A stretch of DNA of 64,000 bases from the NCBI RefSeq assembly GCF_932526225.1, contig NC_064040.1, positions 7,165,181 through 7,229,180 of the forward strand. The letters are read 5' to 3'. Under the pieces are notes generated by a model. It saw only the letters and a program-made list of their open reading frames with translations. It was not told the origin of the DNA and did no database searches. Shown piece after piece: positions 11,301-22,100 of this stretch (positions within the stretch are counted from its first letter, which is position 1; every line of letters starts with the position of its first letter). A program made the position numbers and the translations under genes. This DNA comes from Nematostella vectensis. Taxonomy: Eukaryota > Cnidaria > Anthozoa > Actiniaria > Edwardsiidae.

Positions 11301-11561
11301 GAGACCCCTTCCCCCCCTCCCCCCATAACCCGCCTCAACAACAATGCTTTTTTTAACTCCCTCTGATAGTCCTCCTGTGGTCACCACCAACTCGGCGCGC
11401 GAATTGACAAGATGTTGGACCTACGTGCTTGTGCTGTTTGACCGATATGGTCGAAGAGCATAAATACTTTATCATTGTTAACTGTTTTTTTACCAACAGA
11501 ATTCAAGAAGCTGGTCACGGCTTCAGATGACAAGCCCAAACGCTCAGCCACGCTTGTATAG
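8337..11561 (+). CDS. Calmodulin-like protein 1, calcium-binding loops degenerate
   Basis: Model: exon 1 is the ATG alone (8337-8339, donor GTAAGC), then 9590-9611, 10146-10301, 10652-10888 and 11500-11561. The total is 480 nt, or 159 residues. Calmodulin-family features are EYKDAF at the first EF helix, VMRMLGFNP, TIDFEDFVKMMEDQKKP, EEEIRTAFDVFDSD and EFKKL. None of the four loops keeps a full D-x-D-x-D-G pattern: loop 1 carries an insertion and no opening Asp, loop 2 reads D-Y-G-K-G, loop 3 has Glu in place of the invariant Gly, and loop 4 is unrecognisable. It is therefore probably a calcium-insensitive paralogue. The tiny exon 2 rests on phase and splice sites and is the least certain. 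The exon 4 acceptor has a rival 3 nt downstream that would restore the calmodulin loop length. Calmodulin-like protein 2 follows directly downstream. Confidence 0.78.
8340..9589 (+). other. Intron 1 of calmodulin-like gene 1
   Basis: AT-rich intron starting GTAAGC right after the ATG. It contains a G-run at about 9529-9543. I see no exon, RNA gene or clear repeat unit within it. Confidence 0.55.
10026..10166 (+). repeat. Three tandem 47-bp copies of the exon 3 acceptor region
   Basis: GATCACGC motifs occur at 10026, 10073 and 10120, 47 bp apart. Each is followed by a TTTTCACGTAG acceptor and the start of exon 3 (a TAYAAAGATGC core). Only the third copy opens into the full exon. Splicing to copy 1 or 2 would reach an in-frame TGA within about eight codons. 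Confidence 0.88.
10273..10470 (+). repeat. Four tandem 57-bp copies of the exon 3 end
   Basis: CATCACTAATGAG recurs at 10273, 10330, 10387 and 10444, exactly 57 bp apart. Copies 1-3 carry GGCAAGG followed by GTGAGT, GTGTGT and GTGCGT respectively; copy 4 lacks the GT. The first copy is the best donor. Read-through in the protein frame reaches TAA at 10319-10321. Confidence 0.9.
10949..11024 (+). repeat. Degenerate copy of the exon 4 end and donor
   Basis: Sequence resembling the last part of exon 4 and its donor (10835-10915) recurs: GAGGAGA, TAGACCTG, then GAGGTAGAGTTCT and CACAG. A fainter third trace lies near 11200-11247. Confidence 0.6.
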
Positions 11562-11830
11562 ACCACAGGCCTCCCGAAACCTACCGCTTAGCGCTTTTAT
11601 AGACCACAGGCCTCCTGAAACCTACCGCTACAACGCTCTAATAGACCACAGTCCGATACCTACCGCTACAACGCTCGTATATATTGACAACAGGCCTCCC
11701 GACACCTGCCGCTACAACGCTCGTATATATAGACCACAGGCATCCCGACACTCACCGCTACAACGCTCGTATATATAGACCACAGGCCTCCCGACACCTA
11801 CCGCTACAACGCTCATATAGAGCACATGCT
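11545..11830 (+). repeat. 41-47 bp minisatellite starting at the stop codon
   Basis: About six units of the form GACCACAGGCCTCC, CGACACCTACCGCTACAA, CGCTCGTATATA. The first unit overlaps the last codons and the TAG of calmodulin-like gene 1 (CGCTTGTATAG). A diverged unit appears again near 11970-12010. It probably forms part of the 3' UTR. Confidence 0.8.
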
Positions 11831-12721
11831 TATTAGCCCCCAGCCCTTCAAACGCTCGTATACAGTCGATTGACAAAAGGTTGTCGTCTGTCGCGACAAG
11901 CCCGCATGTAAGCATGGGTAAAAACCGCCTGAAGTTAGAAGTTAGTCGCGTAAGTCACGAAGCCTGTTGACCACAGGTCTCGCTTGTATAAACCACATGC
12001 CTCCCGACTGTCCTCCAAACCGGTAACCGAAGAAGAAGACGCATTACGGACCGAAGACGCGTCTCCACAGAAAGCTGACCTCCGTTGCAATGGGAGCTCT
12101 TCCGTGGCAACTCAAGATTGCATCGGTGCTAACCAAGAAACCGTAATAAGCGCACAAACTGCTAGCCAACACAATCAAAGGACGCGCTAGATCGTCGATC
12201 ACAGTGTAGAGGTGGCCCTGTTGATTGTCTATCCCCGAGAAGCCTAGTAGGATACTTAGACCTAACCAATCGCGTAACGGAAGGGCGCGCAACCCTCTCC
12301 CCCTACCCCTGTCAGGAATCGTGAATCGTCAAACATAAGACGTTTTGCATATGACATCTATGCCTTAGCCTCTCCCCCTCCCGCAAATCTTCCAGACGCG
12401 CCTGCTAACTGTAAAAGGCTAAGAAATGTGTGGCATGACTTCGTCATTCAGGGTGAAAATACACAGGAAGTAATTAAATAAAAATTCATTTTTGTCAAAG
12501 TTGTCAACATATAGTAAAAAGGCGTTGTTTACAGCCCTTTGCAATACCCAAGATGACGCCATTGCAACCTGTCCAATTCTAGCCAATCATCGCTTTGAAC
12601 ACTGCCTCAAATGCTCGCATTTTCTTGCAAGTTCTAAGCAGCTATTAACAAGTTCTTTAGAGGACTTTTAGAGCAGAAAATTTACTTTGATCCACGAGTA
12701 TTCGTCAAACATATACTCAAA
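11562..12721. other. Intergenic between the two calmodulin-like genes
   Basis: The first part is the minisatellite described at 11545-11830. The rest (11830-12721) includes pyrimidine-rich stretches and presumably the promoter of the second gene. No supported ORF or RNA gene was seen. Confidence 0.55.
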
Positions 12722-15700
12722 ATGGTGAGATTGAAATGCTTATTTTCTTATGTATTAATGGTCAGACTTCACGTTTACACGATTAATTTACCTTATACCC
12801 GCATTCACGATAGAATTCTCTACAAGACACTAGACAAGCAAACAATGACTCGGTCCTATATCTTTTATGCCTGATGAATGACATCTTAACAATCTGAATT
12901 TTTTTTAACTTGTGAAGAAAGTTAAGTATCATAGTCTTTACACGTGATAATCTAAAAATTGCGCTTTTTTGTGTAGATACGATAGAGCTCGGCATGCCCA
13001 AGGGTTTTCAATGGTCCCGCAAAGTTTGGAATTGCGCGCAATTTTAAGGCAGTGATTTTATGCTCGCCCAATGTTTCTAAAGGGCTCATTTGCTCAAATT
13101 CCTGATTCCGTAGTGCAATTGCAAGTTAAGTTATGTCTCTGATTCTAATTTTTATTTTTGCATATTTTGCCTGCCTGCTTAAAAGTGTTTTACAAATACT
13201 AACAAATACTATTTTGCAGTTCTTGTTCACGTCTGCATTAATTAATTTTCTTTAAATTTGTCATTTAATATAAATATCCTAAACACCAAAAACCTTTTTT
13301 CGTCTATTTTGTCAATCTTTCTTGCTGATCCAAGTGGTATATAATGCATAAGCCTACACGGGATGTAAATTTTGTCATTGTATTTACAGGTACCTGTTAA
13401 GTTCACGCGGGAGGCCTGTGGTATTAAACGCACCTCTTTAATGGAAATAAAATTTCATAAAAATATTCCCCGATTATCTTCACTAAAAAATCCAGATCAG
13501 TTCTTCAGAAATAAAGTGCTTTCTTCGGGGTCTGGTCAGAACTATGTATTTTTTTTTGTTTGAATAAGAATAGAACGGCTCTCTTAGAAGCAGCGACTCA
13601 AACGCCCCGCAATAAATAAAACTTTTCTTCTCTCTTTTATTAACCATCGATGTCTGGCGTTGTAAGCTCGTAGCCTTAATTCAAATGCGCAGGGAAATAA
13701 CCCAAGTGGAAGCCCACTTCCCCCCCCCCCCCCCTCACCCCCAACCCTACCACCACACACCACACCACTCCTTCCCCCTTGTGAAATTCTGGCCAAACAC
13801 CTGTTCGTGTCATCAATGAAATAATATTTGATGCTTAGACATTAAATAAGTAATTGTTGTTGTTTTACAGGATCACCTATCAGATGAACAAATCTCAGGT
13901 ATGTGTTGAATGGTTTCTACGTCGCACGGAGAAAAGATAGGTAGAAAGACGGACGGGCAATACCCTCGTATATTTTGATGCAGGGATGGTCGCGTGAAAA
14001 CGGCGCAAAATGCATTATGGGGGCAGGATGTTGACTATAAAGTTGTACACTAATCTGCTGCTAAATGCCTTGCTAAAATGATCGCATGTTAGCAATACCA
14101 GTTGCTCTCACCTCACGTGGTTTACTTAATAATTGCTATACTGTGTCGTTTGCAGAATACAAGGATGTATTCCATATGTACAACAAGGTCTCTTTTTGAG
14201 CTAATCCCCCTTCTAAGCGGTCGAGGGATGTTTGGGGGAAGCGCTTGCGTTCTTGTTCCACACTCCTACCATTGCATTGTTGACTCGGTCGTAGTGCCGG
14301 GTCGACTCCTCGGAATCAATCCCAATAATAAGAAAGTCGAAATCAAGATTAGCTCAAGTGCTTTTTGGAAGACCCCAAATGATTACTATTGGGTAGTTCA
14401 TCTCTTTGGTATATAGTTTAACTAGTAAAGAAGAAAGCCACATTAGCATTCTCAAGACATGCGACTGTACAATATTTATTTGGTATATGAGTGCCGGTTT
14501 TTGGTGGACCATATCTGTTGAACACTGTACACACAACAGGTATGCGTATAGGCGGAATGCAATGATTGTATGATATAGGGGCCTATCACACTTCATTCGA
14601 ATGGTTATTTTTTGAACGGAATATACACTATTGTGTTGTGTCGTGTTGTGCATAATACAAGGAGGCATTCCATATGTATGACACAGACGGTAGCGAGGAT
14701 AATGCCTTCAGATGCTAACCCTCGTGTGTTGTGTCGTGTTGTGTAGAATACAAGGAGGCATTCTATATGTATGACGCAGATGGCAGTGGTCACGTCACCA
14801 CGAAAGAGCTCCATAAGGCCATGCGAACGCTCGGTTTTAACCCAACAGAAGAAGAAATACAAGAAATGGTCAATGAAGTGGACTACGATGGTAAGTAATG
14901 CCTAGTGCACACTAGCAACATAAGAACATAACGACATGGGCGCGCGCACTATGTTTAGCCCGACATAACGACATGGACATAATGACATAAAAGAAAAAAC
15001 ATGTTTTTTTCTCTTATGTCGTTATGTCGAAGATAAGAGTGCGCGCGTCCATGTCGTTATGTCGATATGTCGCTAGTGTGCACTAGGCATAATTGCCATA
15101 ATACATTCCATTTTTTATATAAAAAACGATTTATTTTTAGAGCATTTAAAATTTCATGATTAATATATTTGCTTATTTTTTTAAAAAATAGTAAATTTTG
15201 CCGTTATTCTGATTGTTTTATGACATTATGTCATATGACATTGCTTAGGGAATGGTGTCCTGGATTTCAATGAATTCGTTGATTTGATGGAGAACCAGAA
15301 AAAGCCAGACGAAGAAGAACAAGATCTTATCAACGCGTTTCACGTGTTCGACTCGGATGATAAAGGTTATATAGAGGCCTCCGAGCTACGAGACTTACTG
15401 TGTGGAATGGAAAAGAAAATACCGGAAGACGAGCTACAAGACATGCTCCGGTATTATGGGCTGGATAAGGACCGTCGGGTTTTGCTCATGGGTAAGTACA
15501 AGGCACGGGTGCGTAAACGAGGGTGCGCGCAACCCCCCTTGGCGGCCAAAAAGTGGGTCACTTTTGATTAGGGATTTTCAAATGCTATGCTTTTTCCATA
15601 TAATACCCTCAGCCAATCATGGGTAAGCGCCTGAGACATGCTTTGATACAATATGGCAAAGGATATAAGGGAGCGGTCATTTATTACTGGGTGGGGGGGG

Positions 15701-16092
15701 GGGCGAATATGTAGGGGATACGTTTTTGGGGGCGCCGATTTAGTGGGGTCACACTTTTTTTGGCTGTCATTAAAGGGGGTCACATTTTTTTTTAGCTGCG
15801 AAGTCTGGTTTTAATATAATACTGAGCAAGTCAGTCATTGTTCAAATGAAAATTTTATTTGATTCAAGCGAACATTCTTTCCCGAGCGCTTCCAGTGTAC
15901 CCGATCTCCGCGACGCCCTTTCTTGTTTTTAATCGTGTGATTTTTTCTGTTTTACCAGAATTCGCGGAATTGCTTGACCCAGTGTATGCGCAAGAGTTGC
16001 GGGAACGAATCGAGCAGAATAACAACAAAAACGGCGGCAGTGCTGCACAGCTCCCTGTAGAGGGCGAGACAACAGAGAGCGGGATGCTATGA
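12722..16092 (+). CDS. Calmodulin-like protein 2
   Basis: Five exons: the ATG alone at 12722-12724 (donor GTGAGA), 13871-13898, 14747-14890, 15249-15491 and 15959-16092. The total is 552 nt, or 183 residues. An ATG-only first coding exon is characteristic of animal calmodulin genes. The N-terminus [15 protein letters not shown] parallels calmodulin. EF loop 1 (residues 20-31, [12 protein letters not shown]) and loop 2 (56-67, [12 protein letters not shown]) are intact. Loop 3 (93-104, [12 protein letters not shown]) is near-canonical with Lys at position 5. Loop 4 is lost. A 40-residue C-terminal extension rich in Asn and Glu replaces the calmodulin tail, so this is a calmodulin relative and not calmodulin. 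It probably binds two or three calcium ions; its targets are unknown. A MITE sits 5 bp past the exon 3 donor. Confidence 0.87.
12725..13870 (+). other. Intron 1 of calmodulin-like gene 2
   Basis: Follows the ATG-only exon. It contains homopolymer tracts, including a C-run at about 13720-13734. Nothing else is recognisable. Confidence 0.6.
14156..14182 (+). pseudogene. Pseudo-exon: copy of calmodulin-like 2 exon 3 start
   Basis: After a plausible acceptor (TTTGCAG) the sequence reads AATACAAGGATGTATTCC, matching the start of the true exon 3 at 14747. The frame closes at a TGA shortly after. A second copy at 14654-14690 has lost its AG (TGCAT instead of TGTAG). Both are broken duplicates of the exon start. 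Confidence 0.75.
14899..15089. mobile_element. TIR element family 1, copy 2, beside a splice donor
   Basis: 191-bp foldback with the same TGCCTAGTGCACAC ends as the copies at 1245 and 63697, flanked by TAA on both sides (14896-14898 and 15090-15092). The left TAA forms the tail of the donor GTAAGTAA of calmodulin-like 2 exon 3, so the insertion begins within the donor-proximal intron. Confidence 0.88.
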
Positions 16093-19000
16093 TTGGTGCA
16101 CGGAAAGACACGAAGTTAAAGAGCCCCACTCAGCCCTTTCTTTGTTAGTGTTTTCATTGACAAATTATGTAAAGAAACATCGAAATAGACTTTTAAACAA
16201 CTATCACACTTTGTTTACGACATCTAATCACTAACATCGCAATAGCTTTTCCGAATCCGCCGTAAGAAACGAATGTTTTCTTGAACTTTGCCAGGATTAC
16301 AAATTTGACGGCTGAAATTTCTTGGTCAACGATTTAAATTATCTGCCATTTAGACTAATGCTAGCCTGAAGAATCCAATAAGAAATCTGTTCTTTTCTTG
16401 ACAATCCACCATAATTCAACGGGAACAAAAGATGTTATTGTCCTCTGTGTGGCCAACGGATAACTTCTAACCCAATGGGCCGGCCGCCCAGGGATGTGTA
16501 CAGGACCCGAAATGATCCCAGGACCCGAAACGATCCCAAAAGTTCCCCAACTGATCCCGGGACCCGAAACGATCCCCAGGAGTCCCCGAAATGAACCCCA
16601 AGGAATTGCAGTAATGGACAACAAAAGGAATGTGTAAGGATTGGCTTTCAGTTTTAAACACATATGAAGCTTTTAGCTTTATTTGTGTTATTAAAAGGAA
16701 ATTTACATTAACTAAAACTATAGTATTAAGATTTTAATATACGACTGCGGGGGGAAATACAGTGGTTGAGTCAGAAATTGGGGTCAACTAACAATTCCTG
16801 TGATAGTAATTTTAAGAACCCGGCGTGGATAAATTATTTTTACATAACAAGCCATAAAAGAAAGGATAGGACATGCTGCTTTTCATAGGAAGCGAAATGT
16901 GTTAAGGTTATTTTTTTGCATGTTTGTATTCGGCGAATGAAAGACCTATCCTATCATGAGATCATGCCGGGGTGTACGCAGGACTACATGAGGAAATTTA
17001 AAACTCATAATATTGCTTTCAACAAATGCCCCATCCTCTTAATATTTCGCATCGGTAGTAGAAGGGTTGTTCGAGTGTATTACTCAGTGCGCTTTTGTCA
17101 TTCCATCTTCTCGGCCAAACCGGCTGCCTAAATATAATGTGTCGGTAAATATTCGCCTGTGTAAACAAGGATTTCGTGGTGAAATACATGTTCATTTGTC
17201 AAAATTCATTTTTAGGGGTGATGTTTACCGGAAATGAGATTTATAGTGCAAGTATTTCTTCTGCTTTCCCTTTGTCCATTACCGCAATTCCTTGGGGTTG
17301 ATTTCGGGGACTCCTCGGTATCGTTTCGAGTCCCAGGATCATTTGGGGTACTTTTGGGGATCATTTCGGGTCCTGGGATCGTTTCGGGTCCTGGGATCAT
17401 TTCGGGTCCTCAGATGCGCATCAACAGAACATCATCAGCAGTGATTACTAGGTGTCATCAGACCAGATGGCGCAGTATTGACACAACCCCGTCCTTGTTC
17501 AGCAAGTACTCTAACTAGCACTAAGGATCGCTTGTCTCACTAGAGAGCTCTTGGTGGTTCACGTGTGCCCAGAAATCATAGATCTTCATTTAGCCTACTA
17601 TTCGTGCTTATCGACACCAACCTCCAAAACCTTATTGCAGATTTCTTCCTACACTTAACTCTTACAAAACATCACGTGAGGATGCATGATTTCCTAGCTG
17701 GCCATCGATACCACCCCATTTCAAAAAGGTTGCTTTATCTTTATATTTGTTTTTAATTAAAAAAGTATCAAATTACTTGGTGTCAACATTGTCATAAAAC
17801 GAATCGAATATCCTACGAAGGATTTCAAATCACGCTTTAGAAAAAAAAAATAGAAAGACCAGCGTGAATGGATTAAAATGAGACGTACTTGTTGAAGCTG
17901 CGCGTCTATCAGCTCACTCGCAACTCAAGAGTGATTGACAAGCACTCATATCCATTAATCTGTAAGCCATCAGACGGCTTTGCATTCTCAATCCGATGTC
18001 CCGATGGAGGCAACATTACTCAGTCTATTCAAATGACACTGTGCCTTATATTCCCACTCAGTTAAACCAGGCTCGTTAACGTGATTTGAGTACAACAGAT
18101 CTTTGTAATGGCGTGCTTTGACGTTCCCTGCGTTGAAAGGTACGTGTCAGGAAACTATCCCCATAAACTAGAATGGTTTCAGAAGTCACATTATAAGTTG
18201 GGAGATCGTTCAATATAACAAATACGTACCTACAATACGATGCATGGCAAATCCTACTGGATTCTATACTGATTGCTCTGAAGGAACTTAGTTGTTCCTT
18301 CCCTTCTTTGGTTCTTTTAACAAGAGATCCCAATTTGTTTATAATTCTCCATGACTGATACATTGACATTAATACGAAAATTACAAATCGACCAATCCTT
18401 ATTTTGAAAACCCAGTATGTCTATTTCTACCTTTAAGGCGCTTTGATTAGTATGACCTCTTCTGTTTGATATTAAAAAAAACATAGACATTACATAGAAT
18501 ATTTCGTGAGAAATAAACCTTTCAGACAGTGGTTTCATTAACATTGGCCCGCTTGACCCCAAAGCTGCTTCAAGTCCTCAAAGGTTTATTTGCGCAGAAT
18601 GCAAGTGTACAATAAACAACTATCGTTAATATTATTACAATACCCACGTCTCGAAGTCATAGGCGGGCAATATTTTGTTATAATGTTAAGGAATGTGCTT
18701 AAACTGTAATCAGTAACGCGCTTAATTAAGTAATAGTGATTGACGTCATAATATTAGCGTCTGAATTTCTTGACGTACATCCATAAAATATCCATAACGC
18801 TGAGTTCGATGTAATGATAGTCTTTAGCCATATTTGTTTTGTTAAAGCACAAGGATGTACTAAGGATCCGGAGACGAGATAAGGGGATGGGTGAGGGTTT
18901 AAATCAATTAAATGAATGAATTGTAATTTTAATTTAAAAAATTATTACTGCAATGTTCCTAAAATGAAATTCAGCCGAATCCCAATATTCCGGACTCCTC

Positions 19001-19184
19001 TTCTCGCAATCCCGAAAAGCTGCATTCTGACGACAGTTAGCCCCGCTTACTAATAGAAACCTTGTCATTCGAAGTAGATTGGTTGTTGCTAGCAACTTTC
19101 TAACTTTTAATCGTCTCTGAGCATCGCTAAATTATGCTCGCATATTCTAGAACCGTAGTTCACCATCCACACTACTGTTTCTAG
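16093..19184. other. Intergenic before SLC16 gene 1
   Basis: Holds a long inverted repeat with arms at about 16490-16640 and 17245-17410. The remaining sequence to 19184 shows no supported gene. The unassigned first exon of SLC16 gene 1 must lie somewhere in the distal part or further upstream. Confidence 0.5.
16490..17410. repeat. Long inverted repeat with GATCCCAGGACCCGAAA units
   Basis: The left arm (16490-16640) has short units GATCCCAGGACCCGAAA, then CCCCGAAATGAACCCCAAGG, then GGACAACAAAAGGAATG. The right arm (17245-17410) is its reverse complement, including GCAATTCCTTGGGGTTGATT. Arms are about 150 bp and separated by about 600 bp. This is consistent with a foldback or TIR element carrying subterminal tandem repeats. 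Confidence 0.7.
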
Positions 19185-22100
19185 GCTGCACATCCCGAAA
19201 GTTACGACATATCGCGAGCCAGACAGTCTGTACTCCTGGGTGGTACTGGCATGCGCATTTGCCATAGTCTGGCTCGTTGGCGGGATTGGATTCAGCTTTG
19301 GGGTTGTATTACCACAATTCATAACTGAGTTCAACGAGAGCAGACAAAACGGAGGTGAGTCACACGAACACTAGGACCATAGAAACGTGGTAGCCAGGAT
19401 TTGCTAAGGGGGGAGGGGCTGGGGAAGTTGCCCATTAATGATATATCGTATTTCTTTCCACGCTTACGTGACCCATACCACGCGCGCGGAATTCCATTCC
19501 GTACTAGAATTTCAATCCAATAATTATCAGCATTGTTTTTATTTTGTAGCTCTGATTGGCTCCATCGGCATTGCGTTCACACTGGGTGAATCTCTGCTCT
19601 CAAGTCACCTGTGTATGCGCTATTCCTGTCGCCTGATAGCTGCCCTAGGGCACGTGTTGTGCGCCGCAGGCTTCCTCCTTTCATCAACAGCGCCCAGTCT
19701 CCCTGTGTTATTCGTGACCCACAGCTTCTTAGTGGGGTCTGGTACCTGCTTTATTCTAAGTCCTTCTTTCTTGATCTGCGAGAGATATTTCAAGAAACGC
19801 CGTTCCTTGGCAATAGGGGCGATATCCGCTGGGGTGGGACTGGGAGTCATGACCTGGGGCCCACTCTCACAGCAAATAATCAACAGGCTTGGCTGGAGAG
19901 GATTCTATCGTTTAACTGCTGGACTGTTCGCAGGCTCTATTTTTCTGACGCTGTCGTTTGACCCGCGAATCGGGAAGCGTCCAGAGCCTGACGCCGAAGC
20001 GCCCGCTCGTCGAGGTTTACTAGAAATCCTAAGGGACCTTTCAGCGTGGAAGTACAGACCGTATACATTGTCTGTTATATCAGTGTGTATCGCAAGCTTT
20101 GGTCACTACTCTGTTATAATCCACCTGGTGAGTCCATACATATGAAAATCAATATCTCTGTCCGGATAGCTATAATATAGAACATTCAAAAAGTATTAGT
20201 TTAGGGAACAAGTGCGCGTAATCTATCTTACGATGGTGCCTGTTAGATAGATGTCTGTGCTGATTATATTTGGGGCTAGGATGACAGCAACAAAGCCAAG
20301 ATTGTGCGGATGGTCATGCTTTTACGGCCCATTGCAAATTTTAGACTATTTAAGACATGTCTGTCTGTCCGTCCTTATGTGTCTGTAGTTCCGTCTGTGT
20401 CTGTCCTTCCGTCTGTGTCAGTCCGTCTGTCTGTGTCTGTCCTTCCGTCTGTGTCTGTCTGTCCGTCCGTCCACCTTGTCTGTCCGTCTGTCTGTGTCTG
20501 TCCTTCCGGTTGTGTCTGTCCGTCCGTCTGTGTCTGTTCATCTGTCTGTCTGTCTGTCCGTCTTGTCTGTCTGTCTGTGTCTGTCCATCCGTCTGTGTCA
20601 GTCCGTCTGTGTCTGTCCGTCCGTCTGTGTTTGTCCATCTGTCTGTCTGTCCGTCCGTTTGTCTTTCCGTCTGTGTCTGTCCGTCCGTCCGTCTGTTTCT
20701 CTTTCTTCTCTCTACCGCAAAGGGGAGGCGTTTCGCACATTATTCATCATAGCCGTTTTGCAGATGAAGTTCTCTTCGGATGAGATTGGACTCCCTGCCG
20801 ATAAGGCCTCGAGGCTGTACATAGCAAGTGGTATGGCTACCGTGTTTGCTCGCTTGGTTGCTGGTAGGATCTGCGACCTTAGGTCAGTCCGACCCATCTA
20901 TGTCAATCTCATCGCTGAGCTTTGCAGTGGCGTGGTCACCCTGTGTAGCCCGCTGGCGTCCTCTTATACACATCTCATTATCCTGATAGCATGCTACGGA
21001 CTTGCAGACGGGGCGTTCAGAACAACAATAAATATTCTCTTTATGCAAACGGCAAAGCCAGACCCTGTGAAGGTCGCTTCTGCTTATGGTGGAGGTATGA
21101 TGATGACGGCGATACCGACCGCAGCTGGCCCTGCTTTAGCTGGTGAGTAGCACTAATACGAATTGGACACTTATAGACTTATACCGCATTCACACCAGCA
21201 CTTAAACCAGTTTATAATTAAACTGGTTTAAATCTCAATCCCCCAAGAATGGACAGAACCACGAACAAAACCGAATATACTGTGTTGTACATGTTACTAA
21301 GTGATCATTTAGCTAGAAAGAATTCAACACAATGAGAAACGTGGCAAGTTATCAGGCAAGGACAAACCTTGTTTAACTTAAAATGGTTTTGGTGTGAATG
21401 CAGACTACTTGCAGCCCCACTGCGGTTCTTCCTCAGTGGCGCACAAAGCAATTAACTTATGCGTAAACAAACCGATGGTCTGTGGTGAGATGGGACTGCG
21501 CGCGCAACACGGACCTATTATTCTCGACAATGCTGAAAAACGCAAGACTAGTTCCAGTACCGCGCGGTTAAACTAGCCTTTTGTTTTGAAATGGCGGCGT
21601 TTTACCGGCGAACTGTCACATTTTGGCGAATGCTAAGAAAACTAGATCAAACTTAAGGCTAAAATTTTCTTTATGGCTCCCTTATTATCAAACAAATCTA
21701 TCATCTTTTGTACTGTTTTAATCTTTTGTACGGTTTTAATGCTGTATAGTTAGTCAAAACAACGACTGAAGTCAGCCTTTCGTACCTTTACTCGAACGGT
21801 TCAACACTACGATTGTGTTTGTTTTCACCAGAGCACGCGCATGCGCATACGTTATTTAGCACTGTCATTATTCTCTTCTACTGACGTTCGCCAAATGAGG
21901 GGCTGTAAGCAGTCTTACACTTAAGTGTCCGGTTTATCCGGTCAATACATTTTTTATACAATACAATACATACTATATTCTTTATTTATAAGAACGTCTA
22001 ATTTTCTGAGGCTGGGACGTTCTTATTTTTGGGACATTTTAAGGCTGAATATAAGAACATTAATACCCAATGAATCATCAGGACGAGAATTACACTAATG

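Noticed and set aside
16361-17518. Pair of Gly-rich ORFs with similar sequence on opposite strands
   Set aside because: They are the two arms of one inverted repeat read in opposite directions; no start, domain or codon signal.
20304-20783. Long Cys/Ser/Val-rich ORFs on both strands
   Set aside because: They are translations of the CTGTCTGTCC repeat tract inside an SLC16 intron, open in several frames because the repeat lacks stops.
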